This document shows positions 16,255 through 23,774 of a stretch of DNA of 37,515 nucleotides, in pieces. Made by a program: the position numbers and the translations under genes. The stretch spans positions 1 to 37,515 of the forward strand of contig CANPYK010000021.1 in NCBI GenBank assembly GCA_947588605.1, in the 5' to 3' direction. The DNA is from an uncultured Oscillospiraceae bacterium. Its GTDB lineage: Bacteria; Bacillota; Clostridia; Oscillospirales; Oscillospiraceae. Position 1 is the first letter of the stretch. Every line of letters starts with the position of its first letter. The notes under the pieces were generated by a model. That model did no database searches. It was given only the letters and a program-made list of their open reading frames with translations, and was not told the origin of the DNA.

Positions 16255-16677
16255 TTAGTCCTTCAGGGGGTTGCCCTTGCCGTCCTTGTTGATGGAGCCG
16301 GTGAGGATCATGATGCCCTCCACGAGGCCCCAGATCTCGCTGGCGACGGCCAGGAAGCCGCAGCTCAGAAGGGAGATGAGCAGCTGCGCCACGGCCTTGC
16401 CGGTGTAGCCCAGGTAAAAGTTGTGGACGCCCAGGGAGCCCAGGAAGATGCCCAGAAGGCCGGCGGCCATCTTGGACTTCTGCGGGACCAGACCGGTGGG
16501 GGCGTTGTTGGTGGGGGCGGTCAGGGACACGCCGCAGTTGACGCAGACCACCGCGCCGGGGACGGTGTTGGTGCCGCAGTTGGGGCAGAAGTTGGTGCCG
16601 GAGCCCCTGGGCACGCCGCACTTGACGCAGACGACGGCGTTGTTGTCCATGACGTTTCCGCAGTTCCTACAATACAT
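16255..16677 (-). CDS. Double zinc-ribbon TM2 domain protein
   Basis: A 140-residue membrane protein. Two tandem zinc ribbons lie at the N-terminus: CRNCG...CVKCG (residues about 3-21) and CPNCG...CVNCG (31-49). The TM2 domain follows, two helices joined by a short turn, with the signature LGSLGVHNFYLGYTGKAVAQ. GGAGG lies before ATG 16675-16677. It starts 30 nt after the DUF2752 gene and probably shares its promoter. TM2 and DUF2752 proteins often occur together in clostridia; their role is not established. Confidence 0.88.
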   Translation of the reverse strand: MYCRNCGNVMDNNAVVCVKCGVPRGSGTNFCPNCGTNTVPGAVVCVNCGVSLTAPTNNAPTGLVPQKSKMAAGLLGIFLGSLGVHNFYLGYTGKAVAQLLISLLSCGFLAVASEIWGLVEGIMILTGSINKDGKGNPLKD

Positions 16678-16707
16678 TTTCTTTTCCTCCTCAAAAATGT
16701 AGAATTT

Positions 16708-17062
16708 TCAGCCGGGGATAAAAAATCTCAAGAGCGCGGCCGCATAGGAGACGGCCACGCAGCTCAACAAGAGGGTGACGAGCGCCGTGTTCGCCCGGAC
16801 CGAACGGACGAGCCGCCCGTCCTTCAAAAGCAGCAGGAAGAAGAAGGGCACGGTCCAAAAGGCGCTGTTGTAGGAAAACGCCGCCCGAAGGTCCAGTCGC
16901 AAAAGGCTCAGATACGCCCTGGTCATGCCGCACCCCGGACAGGGAAAGCCAAGGTACGTCAGGATAGGGCAGGGGACCCCCAGAAGGTAGACCGCCAGCA
17001 GAACCCCGCCGCACAGGAAAAGAAACGCCAGCTTCAGGAAAAAAACGGTTTTTTTTGGACAT
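16708..17062 (-). CDS. DUF2752 membrane protein, start interrupted by homopolymer frameshift
   Basis: A small membrane protein of about 118 residues with the DUF2752 signature GFPCPGCGMTRAYLSLLR between hydrophobic helices. The matching frame is open upstream to 17145 but has no usable ATG there, and the promoter (17105-17133) lies inside that extension. The ATG at 17060-17062 is in another frame: ATGTCC, A8, CCG, T7, then the protein. Shortening either run by one base gives a natural N-terminus (MSKKTVFFLKL or MSKKNRFFLKL). This could be phase variation, programmed slippage, a real lesion or a sequencing error. A TTG at 17095-17097 in frame would be almost leaderless. Confidence 0.7.
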
Positions 17063-17104
17063 GGCAGACCGCACCGCGCCGTTAAGTTTATGAACAATGT
17101 GTGA

Positions 17105-17133
17105 ATTATAGCAGACCGTGTGACAAAATGCAA
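17105..17133 (-). promoter_or_regulatory. Promoter of DUF2752-TM2
   Basis: TTGCAT (17128-17133), a 17-bp spacer and consensus TATAAT (17105-17110) on the minus strand. The predicted start is near 17098. Confidence 0.7.
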
Positions 17134-17152
17134 CTTTTTTTTCAAAAGTTTT

Positions 17153-17256
17153 CAAAAAAGGGGCGGGCCTTTCGGCCCGCCAAGAAATAGGGTTGTGGGA
17201 TAAAGATATGAGCTTACGGTCTTCGATGGGAAAATTTCGAGGATCGGATAAGCTGT
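17153..17256 (-). ncRNA. Candidate small RNA of about 104 nt
   Basis: A complete small transcription unit with no good reading frame. It has a promoter TTTACA-17-TACTAT (17263-17291), about 75 nt of unique sequence, then a perfect 8-bp GGCGGGCC-GAAA-GGCCCGCC hairpin (17162-17181) followed by CCTTTTTT. The body carries AGCTTA/TAAGCT pairing (17211-17216 with 17247-17252) around a weaker inner stem. That inner stem pairs better on the plus strand, where two G-U pairs replace A-C mismatches, so the strand is uncertain. A 40-codon frame exists, but its ATG lies inside the promoter. I recognise no RNA family. Confidence 0.4.
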
Positions 17257-17262
17257 AGCTTT

Positions 17263-17291
17263 ATAGTAGCGCATCTGGGACAAAATGTAAA
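17263..17291 (-). promoter_or_regulatory. Promoter of the candidate small RNA
   Basis: TTTACA (17286-17291), a 17-bp spacer and TACTAT (17263-17268) on the minus strand. Confidence 0.5.
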
Positions 17292-17340
17292 TAGGAAGTT
17301 TTGTCGAATCGGCGCTTTTTTCAAGCCCCGGCGGGAGCGC

Positions 17341-17369
17341 TTGCAACGGGCGGCGGGGGGTGATATAAT
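17341..17369 (+). promoter_or_regulatory. Promoter of the GTPase-NYN gene
   Basis: TTGCAA (17341-17346), a 17-bp spacer and consensus TATAAT (17364-17369). Its -10 contains the apparent ATG at 17368, which therefore cannot be the translation start. Confidence 0.75.
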
Positions 17370-17403
17370 GGGTCCATTCAACTTTGACCGGGGAGGCGGG
17401 GAC

Positions 17404-19965
17404 TTGGCGGGGACATTCTGTATGGGCCTTCTGGCCCACGTGGACGCGGGGAAGACCACGCTGTCCGAGGGGCTTCTTTATTGCGCCGGGGACATCCGCA
17501 GGCTCGGGCGGGTGGACCACGCCGACGCCTTTCTCGATAACTTCGCCCTGGAGCGGGAGCGGGGCATCACCATCTTCTCCAAGGAGGCGCGCCTGACCAT
17601 CGGGGAGCGCACCGCCACGCTTCTCGATACGCCGGGGCATGTGGACTTCTCCGCCGAGACGGAGCGGACGCTGGACGTGCTGGACTGCGCCGTTCTGGTG
17701 ATCTCCGCGCCGGAGGGCGTCCAGAGCCACACCCGCACGCTGTGGGGGCTTCTGCGGCGGCGGGACATCCCGACCCTGGTGTTTGTCAACAAGATGGACC
17801 TGCCCGGGGCGGACCGGGAGCGGGTGCTGGCGGAGCTTACGGACCAGCTGGGCGACGGCTTTTTTGAGCCGGACCGGCCGGACCCGGAGGCCCTGGCCCT
17901 GACGGACGAGGCGCTTTTGGAGGAGCACCTGGAGAAGGGGACCCTCTCCGACGCCTCCCTCAACGCCGCCTTCGCCCGGGGGCACGTCTACCCCTGCTAC
18001 TTCGGCGCGGCGCTGAAGCTCCAGGGCGTGGAGGAGCTGCTGGCGGGTCTTGCGCGCTTCGCCCCGGTCCGGGACTACGGGGACAAATTCGGGGCCAGGG
18101 TCTTCAAAATTTCACGGGACGCCGAGGGCAAGAGGCTGACGCACCTGAAGGTCACCGGCGGGGTCCTGCGCGTCCGGGATACCCTCTCCGGCCAGGGCTG
18201 GGAGGAGAAGGTCACCCAGCTGCGGGTCTACTCCGGGGCCAAATACACCCCCGTGGACGAGGTCCGGGCCGGGGAGGTGGCGGCCGTCACCGGCCTTTCC
18301 GCCACTTACGCCGGGGAGGGACTGGGGGAGGAGCCGGACGGCCGCGCGCCGGTGCTGGAGCCGGTCCTCAATTACGAGGTCCTTTTGCCGGACCGGGCGG
18401 ACATCCACAGGGCCCTGGCCCAGCTTCACGAGCTGGAGGAGGAGGAACCGGAGCTCAGGCTCCTCTGGGACCGCCGTTCCGGGCGGCTCAACGCCCAGAT
18501 CATGGGCCGCGTCCAGCTGGAGGTCCTGAAGCGCCAGGTGAAGGACCGGTTCGACCTGGACATCGCCTTCGGCCCCGGCGCCATCATCTACCGGGAGACG
18601 GTGGCCAACCGCGTGGAGGGCGTGGGCCACTACGAGCCCCTGCGCCACTACGCCGAGGTCCACCTCATCATAGAGCCGGGGGAGCGGGGCAGCGGCGTGG
18701 AGATCGCCTCCGCCGTCCCGCCGGACACTTTAGCGGGGAGCTGGCAGCGGCTTATTTTGACGCATCTTCGGGAAAAACAGCACATCGGCGTCCTCACCGG
18801 CTCGCCGCTGACGGACGTGAAGATCACCTTAGCCTCCGGCAGGGCGCACCTGAAGCACACCGAGGGCGGGGACTTCCGGGAGGCCACCTACCGGGCGGTG
18901 CGTCAGGGGCTCATGGGGGCGCAATGCGTGCTCCTGGAGCCCTGGTACGACTTCCGGCTGGAGCTTCCGGCGGAGAACGTGGGCCGTGCCATGGCGGACC
19001 TCACCCTGGCCGGCGCGGCCTTCGAGCAGGGGGAGGGTCTGGCGGGCCTTGCCGTCCTCACCGGCTCGGGGCCTGTCAGCGCCCTCCGGGAGTACCCGGC
19101 GGAGGTGGCGGCCTACACCCGGGGACAGGGGCGGGTCAGTTTCGTCTTCCACGGCTACGAGCCCTGCCGGGACCAGGACGCGGTGGTGGAGGCCATCGGC
19201 TACGACCCGGACGCGGACATGGACAACCCCTCCTACAGCGTCTTCTGCGCCCACGGCGCCGGCGTCACCGTCCCCTGGGACGAGGTGCCCCGGCGGATGC
19301 ACTTGCCCAGCGCCCTGGCCCCGGCCCCCTCGCTGGGACCGCCCGCCGAGGTCCGGGAGGCCGCCGCCCGGTACGTGCGCCTGGTGGCCACGGACAAGGA
19401 GCTCATGGCCATCTTCGAGCGCACCTACGGCAAGGTGGAGCGGGGCGAGGAGGCTCTGCGCCCCGCGCCGAAGGAGCCCAAAAGCGCCCCCAAGGAGCCG
19501 AAGCGCCCCAAGCCGCCCCAGAAGGACGGCCTGGAATTCGTGCTGGTGGACGGCTACAACGTGATCTTCGCATGGCCCGACCTCAATCGCCTTGCCGCCC
19601 AGAGCCTGGACGCCGCCAGGGAGCGGCTCATCGAACGCCTGCGCAACTACCAGGGCTTTCGGCAGAACGCCGTTATCGTGGTCTTCGACGCCTACAAGGT
19701 GAAAAATAACCCCGGCAGCGTCCAGCACCTGGGCGGTGTCAGCGTGGTGTACACCAAAGAGGCGGAGACAGCGGATATGTACATCGAGCGCGCCGCCTAC
19801 GACCTCAGTAAGCGCCACAACGTCCGCGTGGCCACCTCCGACGGGGCGGAGCAGATGATCATCCTCGGCGCCGGCGCCCTCCGCGTCCCCGCCCTGTCCT
19901 TCGAGTCCGAGGTTTTGGAGGTGGAGCGGGCTATTGGGGAGTATTTAAAGGAGTATAACGGATAG
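17404..19965 (+). CDS. TetM/EF-G-like translational GTPase fused to Rae1/YacP-type NYN nuclease
   Basis: An 853-residue fusion. The N-terminal part is a translation-factor GTPase of the ribosomal-protection type: G1 AHVDAGKTT (11-19), switch I ERERGITI, DTPGHVD (75-81) with the catalytic-type histidine H79, and NKMD (129-132), then EF-G-like domains II-V. After a Pro/Lys-rich linker (about 685-712) comes an NYN nuclease matching Bacillus Rae1/YacP: VDGYN with D716, VVFDA with D762, TKEAETAD with D791 and ATSD with D813. I start at TTG 17404: GGGGAGG lies 7 nt upstream, the N-terminus then aligns with TetM, and the earlier ATG is inside the promoter. Inferred role: entering the A site and cutting mRNA there. 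Simple tetracycline resistance is less likely. Confidence 0.9.
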   Translation: MAGTFCMGLLAHVDAGKTTLSEGLLYCAGDIRRLGRVDHADAFLDNFALERERGITIFSKEARLTIGERTATLLDTPGHVDFSAETERTLDVLDCAVLVISAPEGVQSHTRTLWGLLRRRDIPTLVFVNKMDLPGADRERVLAELTDQLGDGFFEPDRPDPEALALTDEALLEEHLEKGTLSDASLNAAFARGHVYPCYFGAALKLQGVEELLAGLARFAPVRDYGDKFGARVFKISRDAEGKRLTHLKVTGGVLRVRDTLSGQGWEEKVTQLRVYSGAKYTPVDEVRAGEVAAVTGLSATYAGEGLGEEPDGRAPVLEPVLNYEVLLPDRADIHRALAQLHELEEEEPELRLLWDRRSGRLNAQIMGRVQLEVLKRQVKDRFDLDIAFGPGAIIYRETVANRVEGVGHYEPLRHYAEVHLIIEPGERGSGVEIASAVPPDTLAGSWQRLILTHLREKQHIGVLTGSPLTDVKITLASGRAHLKHTEGGDFREATYRAVRQGLMGAQCVLLEPWYDFRLELPAENVGRAMADLTLAGAAFEQGEGLAGLAVLTGSGPVSALREYPAEVAAYTRGQGRVSFVFHGYEPCRDQDAVVEAIGYDPDADMDNPSYSVFCAHGAGVTVPWDEVPRRMHLPSALAPAPSLGPPAEVREAAARYVRLVATDKELMAIFERTYGKVERGEEALRPAPKEPKSAPKEPKRPKPPQKDGLEFVLVDGYNVIFAWPDLNRLAAQSLDAARERLIERLRNYQGFRQNAVIVVFDAYKVKNNPGSVQHLGGVSVVYTKEAETADMYIERAAYDLSKRHNVRVATSDGAEQMIILGAGALRVPALSFESEVLEVERAIGEYLKEYNG

Positions 19966-20064
19966 AGACGTGGGGGTGGGGTGCGGGTCATCGGAACCGC
20001 CCTCATGTCCCACGCTCGCTACCCCCCTGCCCCCCTCCTACGAGGAGGGGGCTTTAAAAAGGTT

Positions 20065-20088
20065 TGCGGCTTCGCCGCAGTTTTAATT
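20065..20088 (+). terminator. Terminator-like palindrome after GTPase-NYN
   Basis: TGCGGC-TTC-GCCGCA stem followed by GTTTTAATTT. It is one of the GCGGCTTCGCCGC modules and here is placed to end the fusion gene transcript. Confidence 0.5.
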
Positions 20089-20152
20089 TACCCGCGCGGC
20101 GGGGACGGGGGACGAAGGACGGGAGACGGGCGGGTTTGGAACCCGCCCCTAC

Positions 20153-20320
20153 ATTTTAAATTACGTTCAATCAACGCCGTAGGGGCCGCCGCCCACGGCG
20201 GCCCACGTTTCGATGACCTCCGGGGTCGGTTGAATGGAATAACCTTCCATATCCCCTGTAGGGGCGGGTTCCAAACCCGCCCGTGCCACGTTGCGTGACG
20301 GAACGCTTCCGAAAATACGC
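20153..20320. repeat. Composite interspersed repeat, copy 3 (one sub-module absent)
   Basis: Matches copies 1 and 2 but has a single GGGGCCGCCGCCCACGGCGGCCC sub-module-type palindrome where the others have two, as if about 70 bp were lost or never duplicated. The rest (CGTTTCGATGACCTC, ATAACCTTCCA, central palindrome, CCACGTTGCGTGACGG) is collinear. Confidence 0.7.
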
Positions 20321-20427
20321 ACCCGCCCCCGTCTTCGTGCCCCCCTCCTCGCAGGAGGGGGGCAGGGGGGCAGCGAGCGTCGGATGACAGAGCGGTTCCG
20401 ATAAATGGCGCCCGCCCCCCCCATTTT

Positions 20428-22140
20428 TCATTCCCCCGCCAGGGTCACCATGGCGTAGAGGGCGCCTTTTTTCCGCATGAGGTCCGCGTAGGGGCCCTGC
20501 TCGATGAGCTTGCCGGAGCGCAAGACGAATACGGCGTCGTATCGGCTCAGGAGGGACGGGTCCAGGCGGTGGGTGATCACCAGGCGCGTAAGGCCCCGCA
20601 GGTCCAAAATCGCCTCGGTCACCGCGCGGGCCGTCTCGTTATCGAGGGCGGAGGTGGCCTCGTCCAGAAGGAGCACCGGCGTGCCCCGCAAAAGGGCCCG
20701 GGCGATGCTGACCCGCTGGCGTTCCCCGCCGGCCAGACCCCGGCCGCCCTCGCCGCAGCGGTAGTCCCCGCCCTTTTCCCAGAGGACCGGGGCAAGGCCG
20801 GAGCGCTCCACGGCGGCGTCCACCGCCTCGTCCGGAAAGTCCCGGAACATGGTGATGTTCCGGCGCACCGTGTCGTCGAAGAGGAACACCGACTGGCCGA
20901 TGAGGCTCATGAGGTCGTAGAGGCTGTCGGGATCGATGTCCCGGAGCTCCCTCCCGTCCACGGTGAGGGACCCGGCGTAGTCCGTCGAGGCCCCCATCAG
21001 GAGGCTCAGGAGCGTGGACTTGCCCGACCCGGAGGCCCCCACCAGGGCGTAGCTGCGTCCGGCCTCCAGCTTCATGGAGAGGCCCTTCAGGACCGGCTTT
21101 CCCGGCTCGTAGCCGAAGGTGACGTTTTGAAGCTCGATGCCCTCCCGCAAAACGGGCTCCACAGCCTGCCCGGAGCGGGAGGCGTTTTCCGAGACGACGG
21201 CCCCCAGTTTTCCGATGAGCCCCCGGGCGGCCCTGAGCCCGGCCAACAGCTGGGGAATCTGCTGGACCGGCTGGATGAGGGAGTTGGAGAGGTTGGTGAA
21301 GATGAGCACCGTCCCCGCCGTGATGCTGCCACGCAGCGCCAGATAAGCGCCGATGAAGAATATGCCGAACTGCATGATGACGGAGAGGCTGCTGCCCGCC
21401 CCCTGCATGGCGCCCCGCCAGGTGAGCTTCCGGCTCCGGGCCCGCTCCAGGGCCTGGTTCTCCCCGTCGAAGATGCGCCCCGCCTCCCGCTCGGCCTTGA
21501 AGCTCTTGATGACGGCAAAGCCGGAGAGCAGGTCTCGAACCCGGCCCAAAAAGCCCTCACCGCAGTCGCTGAGGGCCTTTTCCCGGCGTGAAAGCTCCGG
21601 GCCGAAGACGGCCACCCCCAAAAAGGGCAGCACGCACAGCACCAGGGCGGCCCCCGTCAGGGCCGGACTGTACGTGAGCAGGAAGATGAGCGTGGCCGCG
21701 AAATTCAGGGGCTGCACAAGGAGAGAGAAAAGGGACTCCAGATAATCCGAGCCGATCACCGTCACATCGCCGGTGAGAACGGACAGATACCGCCCGGAGT
21801 TCTCCCGGGCGAAGGCGCTGATGCCCTTCTCCGAGAGCCGCCGGAAGGCGCAGGGCTTGTACTGTCCCAGCGCCCTGCGGGTAAAGGAGCCCAGGGCCCG
21901 GTAATAAAGGGTCTCCGCCAGGCCCAGGAACACCGCCACCCCCGCCGCGGCCCACGCAAGACGCGCAAGCCGGGCGGTGTCCAGCGCCGTAACGGCGTCC
22001 AGCACCTCCCCCAGCACCCACGACACAACGAGCATGGACGGGATCTCCAGGACATACAGCGCCGCCGTCCCCAGAAAGCGCAGGCGGTTGTGCTCAAACA
22101 TCGCCCGGATATAGGGCCGTGCGGGGTCAGGGCTTTTCAC
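20428..22140 (-). CDS. ABC exporter half-transporter
   Basis: A 570-residue half-ABC protein with a six-helix transmembrane domain (about 20-305) and an ATPase domain with complete motifs: Walker [10 protein letters not shown], signature [10 protein letters not shown], Walker [13 protein letters not shown] and switch VITHRLDP. Only one half is encoded, so it likely works as a homodimer. It starts with GTG 22138-22140, GGAGG 6 nt upstream, and overlaps the end of the XRE regulator gene by 14 nt. The substrate is unknown; regulator-exporter pairing suggests drug, peptide or lipid export. Confidence 0.9.
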   Translation of the reverse strand: MKSPDPARPYIRAMFEHNRLRFLGTAALYVLEIPSMLVVSWVLGEVLDAVTALDTARLARLAWAAAGVAVFLGLAETLYYRALGSFTRRALGQYKPCAFRRLSEKGISAFARENSGRYLSVLTGDVTVIGSDYLESLFSLLVQPLNFAATLIFLLTYSPALTGAALVLCVLPFLGVAVFGPELSRREKALSDCGEGFLGRVRDLLSGFAVIKSFKAEREAGRIFDGENQALERARSRKLTWRGAMQGAGSSLSVIMQFGIFFIGAYLALRGSITAGTVLIFTNLSNSLIQPVQQIPQLLAGLRAARGLIGKLGAVVSENASRSGQAVEPVLREGIELQNVTFGYEPGKPVLKGLSMKLEAGRSYALVGASGSGKSTLLSLLMGASTDYAGSLTVDGRELRDIDPDSLYDLMSLIGQSVFLFDDTVRRNITMFRDFPDEAVDAAVERSGLAPVLWEKGGDYRCGEGGRGLAGGERQRVSIARALLRGTPVLLLDEATSALDNETARAVTEAILDLRGLTRLVITHRLDPSLLSRYDAVFVLRSGKLIEQGPYADLMRKKGALYAMVTLAGE

Positions 22141-23011
22141 GGTCCGCCTCCTTTCGGTCCAGGGACTGCCCGCGCAGGATGTTGGCGGTAAGATAGGTGT
22201 GATTTGCCTGCATGAGCCAGCGGGCCAGATCGAGAAACGCCACCAGGCTCCCGTCGTCCATAAAGGCGTAGGCGTTTACCGGGCCCTCCGGTAAGGTGAT
22301 TTCCTGCCGGACCATTTGGCCCAGCACCCCTTCCAGGGCGTCCAGCACACGCTCCGCGTCCTCCGGGGAAAGCCCCGTGTCACGGGCTACCACCGACGGG
22401 ACAAAATAGCTCTCCCCGCTGCGACAGAAGTACCGCAGTGCCTCCAGCGCCCCGGGCGCGGCCAGAACGGCAAAGAGCGCCCGATATTTTTCGTCGTCCA
22501 GAAGGTATTTCTCGTAGCCGCCCTCCGGCTCCGGGAAGACGCCCATAAAGGAGAAATCCTCCGCCCCCACGCCGAGGATGTAGCCGCCGCGCGTGCCAAG
22601 GACGGTGCGCATGAGAATGGCGTCCTCATGGGGCATATCGAACTGGCAGGTGTCGGGATAGTCGATTTTGATCCGGCCCACCAGGGATTCGCTGACGCCG
22701 TACAGGGCAGACTCCCACAGAAGCCTGTTGATCCGTGAAAGCCGCTCGCCCTCGGGCAGAGAGTGGAGCCACCCGAGAAAGGTTTCCTTCATATCCCGCA
22801 CCTCGCCGCCCTCGCGGCCGAAGAGGGCGTCCACCGTGACGCCCAGCCTGTCCGCGATGGCCGGCAGCAGCGCCACGTCCGGCGCGCCGCCGTTCTCCCA
22901 CTGGCTCACCGCCTGGGTGCTGACGCCGATGGCCGCGCCCAGCTCCCGCTGGGTGAGCCCTCGGGCCTTTCTGAATTTTTGTATCTGTTCTCCTAAAAGG
23001 GTGATGTCCAT
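22127..23011 (-). CDS. XRE family regulator with C-terminal helical domain
   Basis: A 294-residue protein with an N-terminal Cro/C1 helix-turn-helix (about 5-60; RELGAAIGVSTQAVSQWENG) and a C-terminal region of about 220 residues I cannot assign, possibly a sensor or a second winged helix (SPEDAERVLDALEGVLGQMV). I start at ATG 23009-23011 (MDITLLGEQIQKF), with GGAGG 8 nt upstream. The longer frame begins inside the predicted transcription start. It is coupled to the downstream ABC exporter, which it probably controls. Repeated CAAGCG palindromes around its promoter are likely its own binding sites. Confidence 0.88.
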   Translation of the reverse strand: MDITLLGEQIQKFRKARGLTQRELGAAIGVSTQAVSQWENGGAPDVALLPAIADRLGVTVDALFGREGGEVRDMKETFLGWLHSLPEGERLSRINRLLWESALYGVSESLVGRIKIDYPDTCQFDMPHEDAILMRTVLGTRGGYILGVGAEDFSFMGVFPEPEGGYEKYLLDDEKYRALFAVLAAPGALEALRYFCRSGESYFVPSVVARDTGLSPEDAERVLDALEGVLGQMVRQEITLPEGPVNAYAFMDDGSLVAFLDLARWLMQANHTYLTANILRGQSLDRKEADREKP

Positions 23012-23040
23012 GGTTCGCACCTCCGTAGTTTCGCCCCTTG

Positions 23041-23118
23041 CAAGCGACGCTTTCATACTACCTCATCCGGCGCTTGATTTCAAGAGACGTAAGCTTGTGA
23101 AAAATCAAGCGGCGCTTG
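23041..23118. promoter_or_regulatory. Repeated CAAGCG operator sites
   Basis: Three related sites flank the XRE promoter: a perfect 13-bp palindrome CAAGCGGCGCTTG (23106-23118), a CGCTTG half-site in the promoter spacer (23071-23076) and AAGCGACGCTT (23042-23052) at the transcription start. The arrangement suggests autorepression. Confidence 0.55.
23055..23083 (-). promoter_or_regulatory. Promoter of the XRE-ABC operon
   Basis: TTGAAA (23078-23083), a 17-bp spacer and TAGTAT (23055-23060) on the minus strand. Confidence 0.65.
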
Positions 23119-23128
23119 TATAGACCCT

Positions 23129-23163
23129 AAAATAAAGGCCGCGCGGAACAAGCGTCCGCGCGG
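23129..23163 (-). terminator. Terminator after the LysR fragment gene
   Basis: CCGCGCGGA / TCCGCGCGG 9-bp stem with a 7-nt loop, then CCTTTATTTT on the minus strand. It separates the LysR gene from the XRE promoter. Confidence 0.7.
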
Positions 23164-23263
23164 TCAATGGGCAGAGATATCCCCTTTAAAGCGTTGCAGG
23201 GAAAAAAGCGCAAAAATCAAGGCAGGGGTCTGGGGGCCCCTGTCGGCGCGGAGGGGGGCAGGG

Positions 23264-23542
23264 TCAGCCGCGTTCGGCGGCTTTGCGCCGGTTGGCCAGC
23301 CCCTCCATGAACTGGTCCTCGGCGGAGACGATGCGCTTGGCGTAGGGCACCAGGAAGGCGCCGCTCTCGGTGAGCTCCACACGGCGTGTGGAGCGGTCAA
23401 AAAGTGAGACGCCCAGCTCGCTTTCCATTTCCTTGATGTGCCGCGACAGAGTGGGCTGGGACATGAACAGGTGCTCCGCCGCGACGTTATAGTTCTTGAC
23501 CTGTGACAGTACAAGAAACTCGCGAATATGATGAAGTTTCAA
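23264..23542 (-). CDS. LysR-type DNA-binding domain without effector domain
   Basis: About 92 residues comprising only the winged helix-turn-helix of a LysR regulator (REFLVLSQVKNYNVAAEHLF, then SQPTLSRHIKEMESELGVSLF) and the start of the linker helix. Normal LysR proteins run to about 300 residues with a ligand-binding domain. Here a stop is reached at 23264 and only 100 bp of non-coding sequence precede the terminator, with no recognisable remnant. I prefer TTG 23540-23542 (MKLHHIREF), with AGAGGG 9 nt upstream, over TTG 23551, which abuts the site. It may be a free-standing DNA-binding protein or a truncated gene. Confidence 0.75.
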   Translation of the reverse strand: MKLHHIREFLVLSQVKNYNVAAEHLFMSQPTLSRHIKEMESELGVSLFDRSTRRVELTESGAFLVPYAKRIVSAEDQFMEGLANRRKAAERG

Positions 23543-23621
23543 CTTTTTCAACCCTCTTTTTGTGCTCGGAAATCTTCCGCCCCGCGGCGGCTGCGGGGGT
23601 GTTGAATTTTATTCCAGACAA

Positions 23622-23650
23622 ACTATAGCACAAAAATGCCGATTAAGCAA
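23622..23650 (-). promoter_or_regulatory. Promoter of the LysR fragment gene
   Basis: TTGCTT (23645-23650), a 17-bp spacer and TATAGT (23622-23627) on the minus strand. An intact promoter, ribosome-binding site and terminator argue that the short gene is expressed. Confidence 0.6.
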
Positions 23651-23774
23651 TCATTCATGCAAAAAATACATTAATTTCCCAAAAAAAGTATTAATCCGTC
23701 AAAGCATGGGGGCGGCCTTTTGCCCGCGGCATATTGGGGCAAGCCGGTTCATAAGCTTTGCCGGGGTGATCAAT

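Larger units (their letters stand above)
19966..20427. repeat. Repeat mosaic between GTPase-NYN and ABC genes
   Basis: Convergent spacer without a gene. It contains a CCCCTCCTACGAGGAGGGG unit (about 20000-20055), a TGCGGC-TTC-GCCGCA terminator-like palindrome (20065-20086), GGGCGGGTTTGGAACCCGCCC (20127-20152), composite repeat copy 3 (20153-20320) and a reverse-oriented CCTCCTCGCAGGAGG unit (20337-20403). Confidence 0.8.

Noticed and set aside
17341-19965. Annotation of the GTPase as a tetracycline resistance gene
   Set aside because: The GTPase core is TetM-like, but domain IV/V sequences, the C-terminal C/H-rich segment and the fused nuclease differ from known Tet proteins. Resistance cannot be claimed from the core alone.
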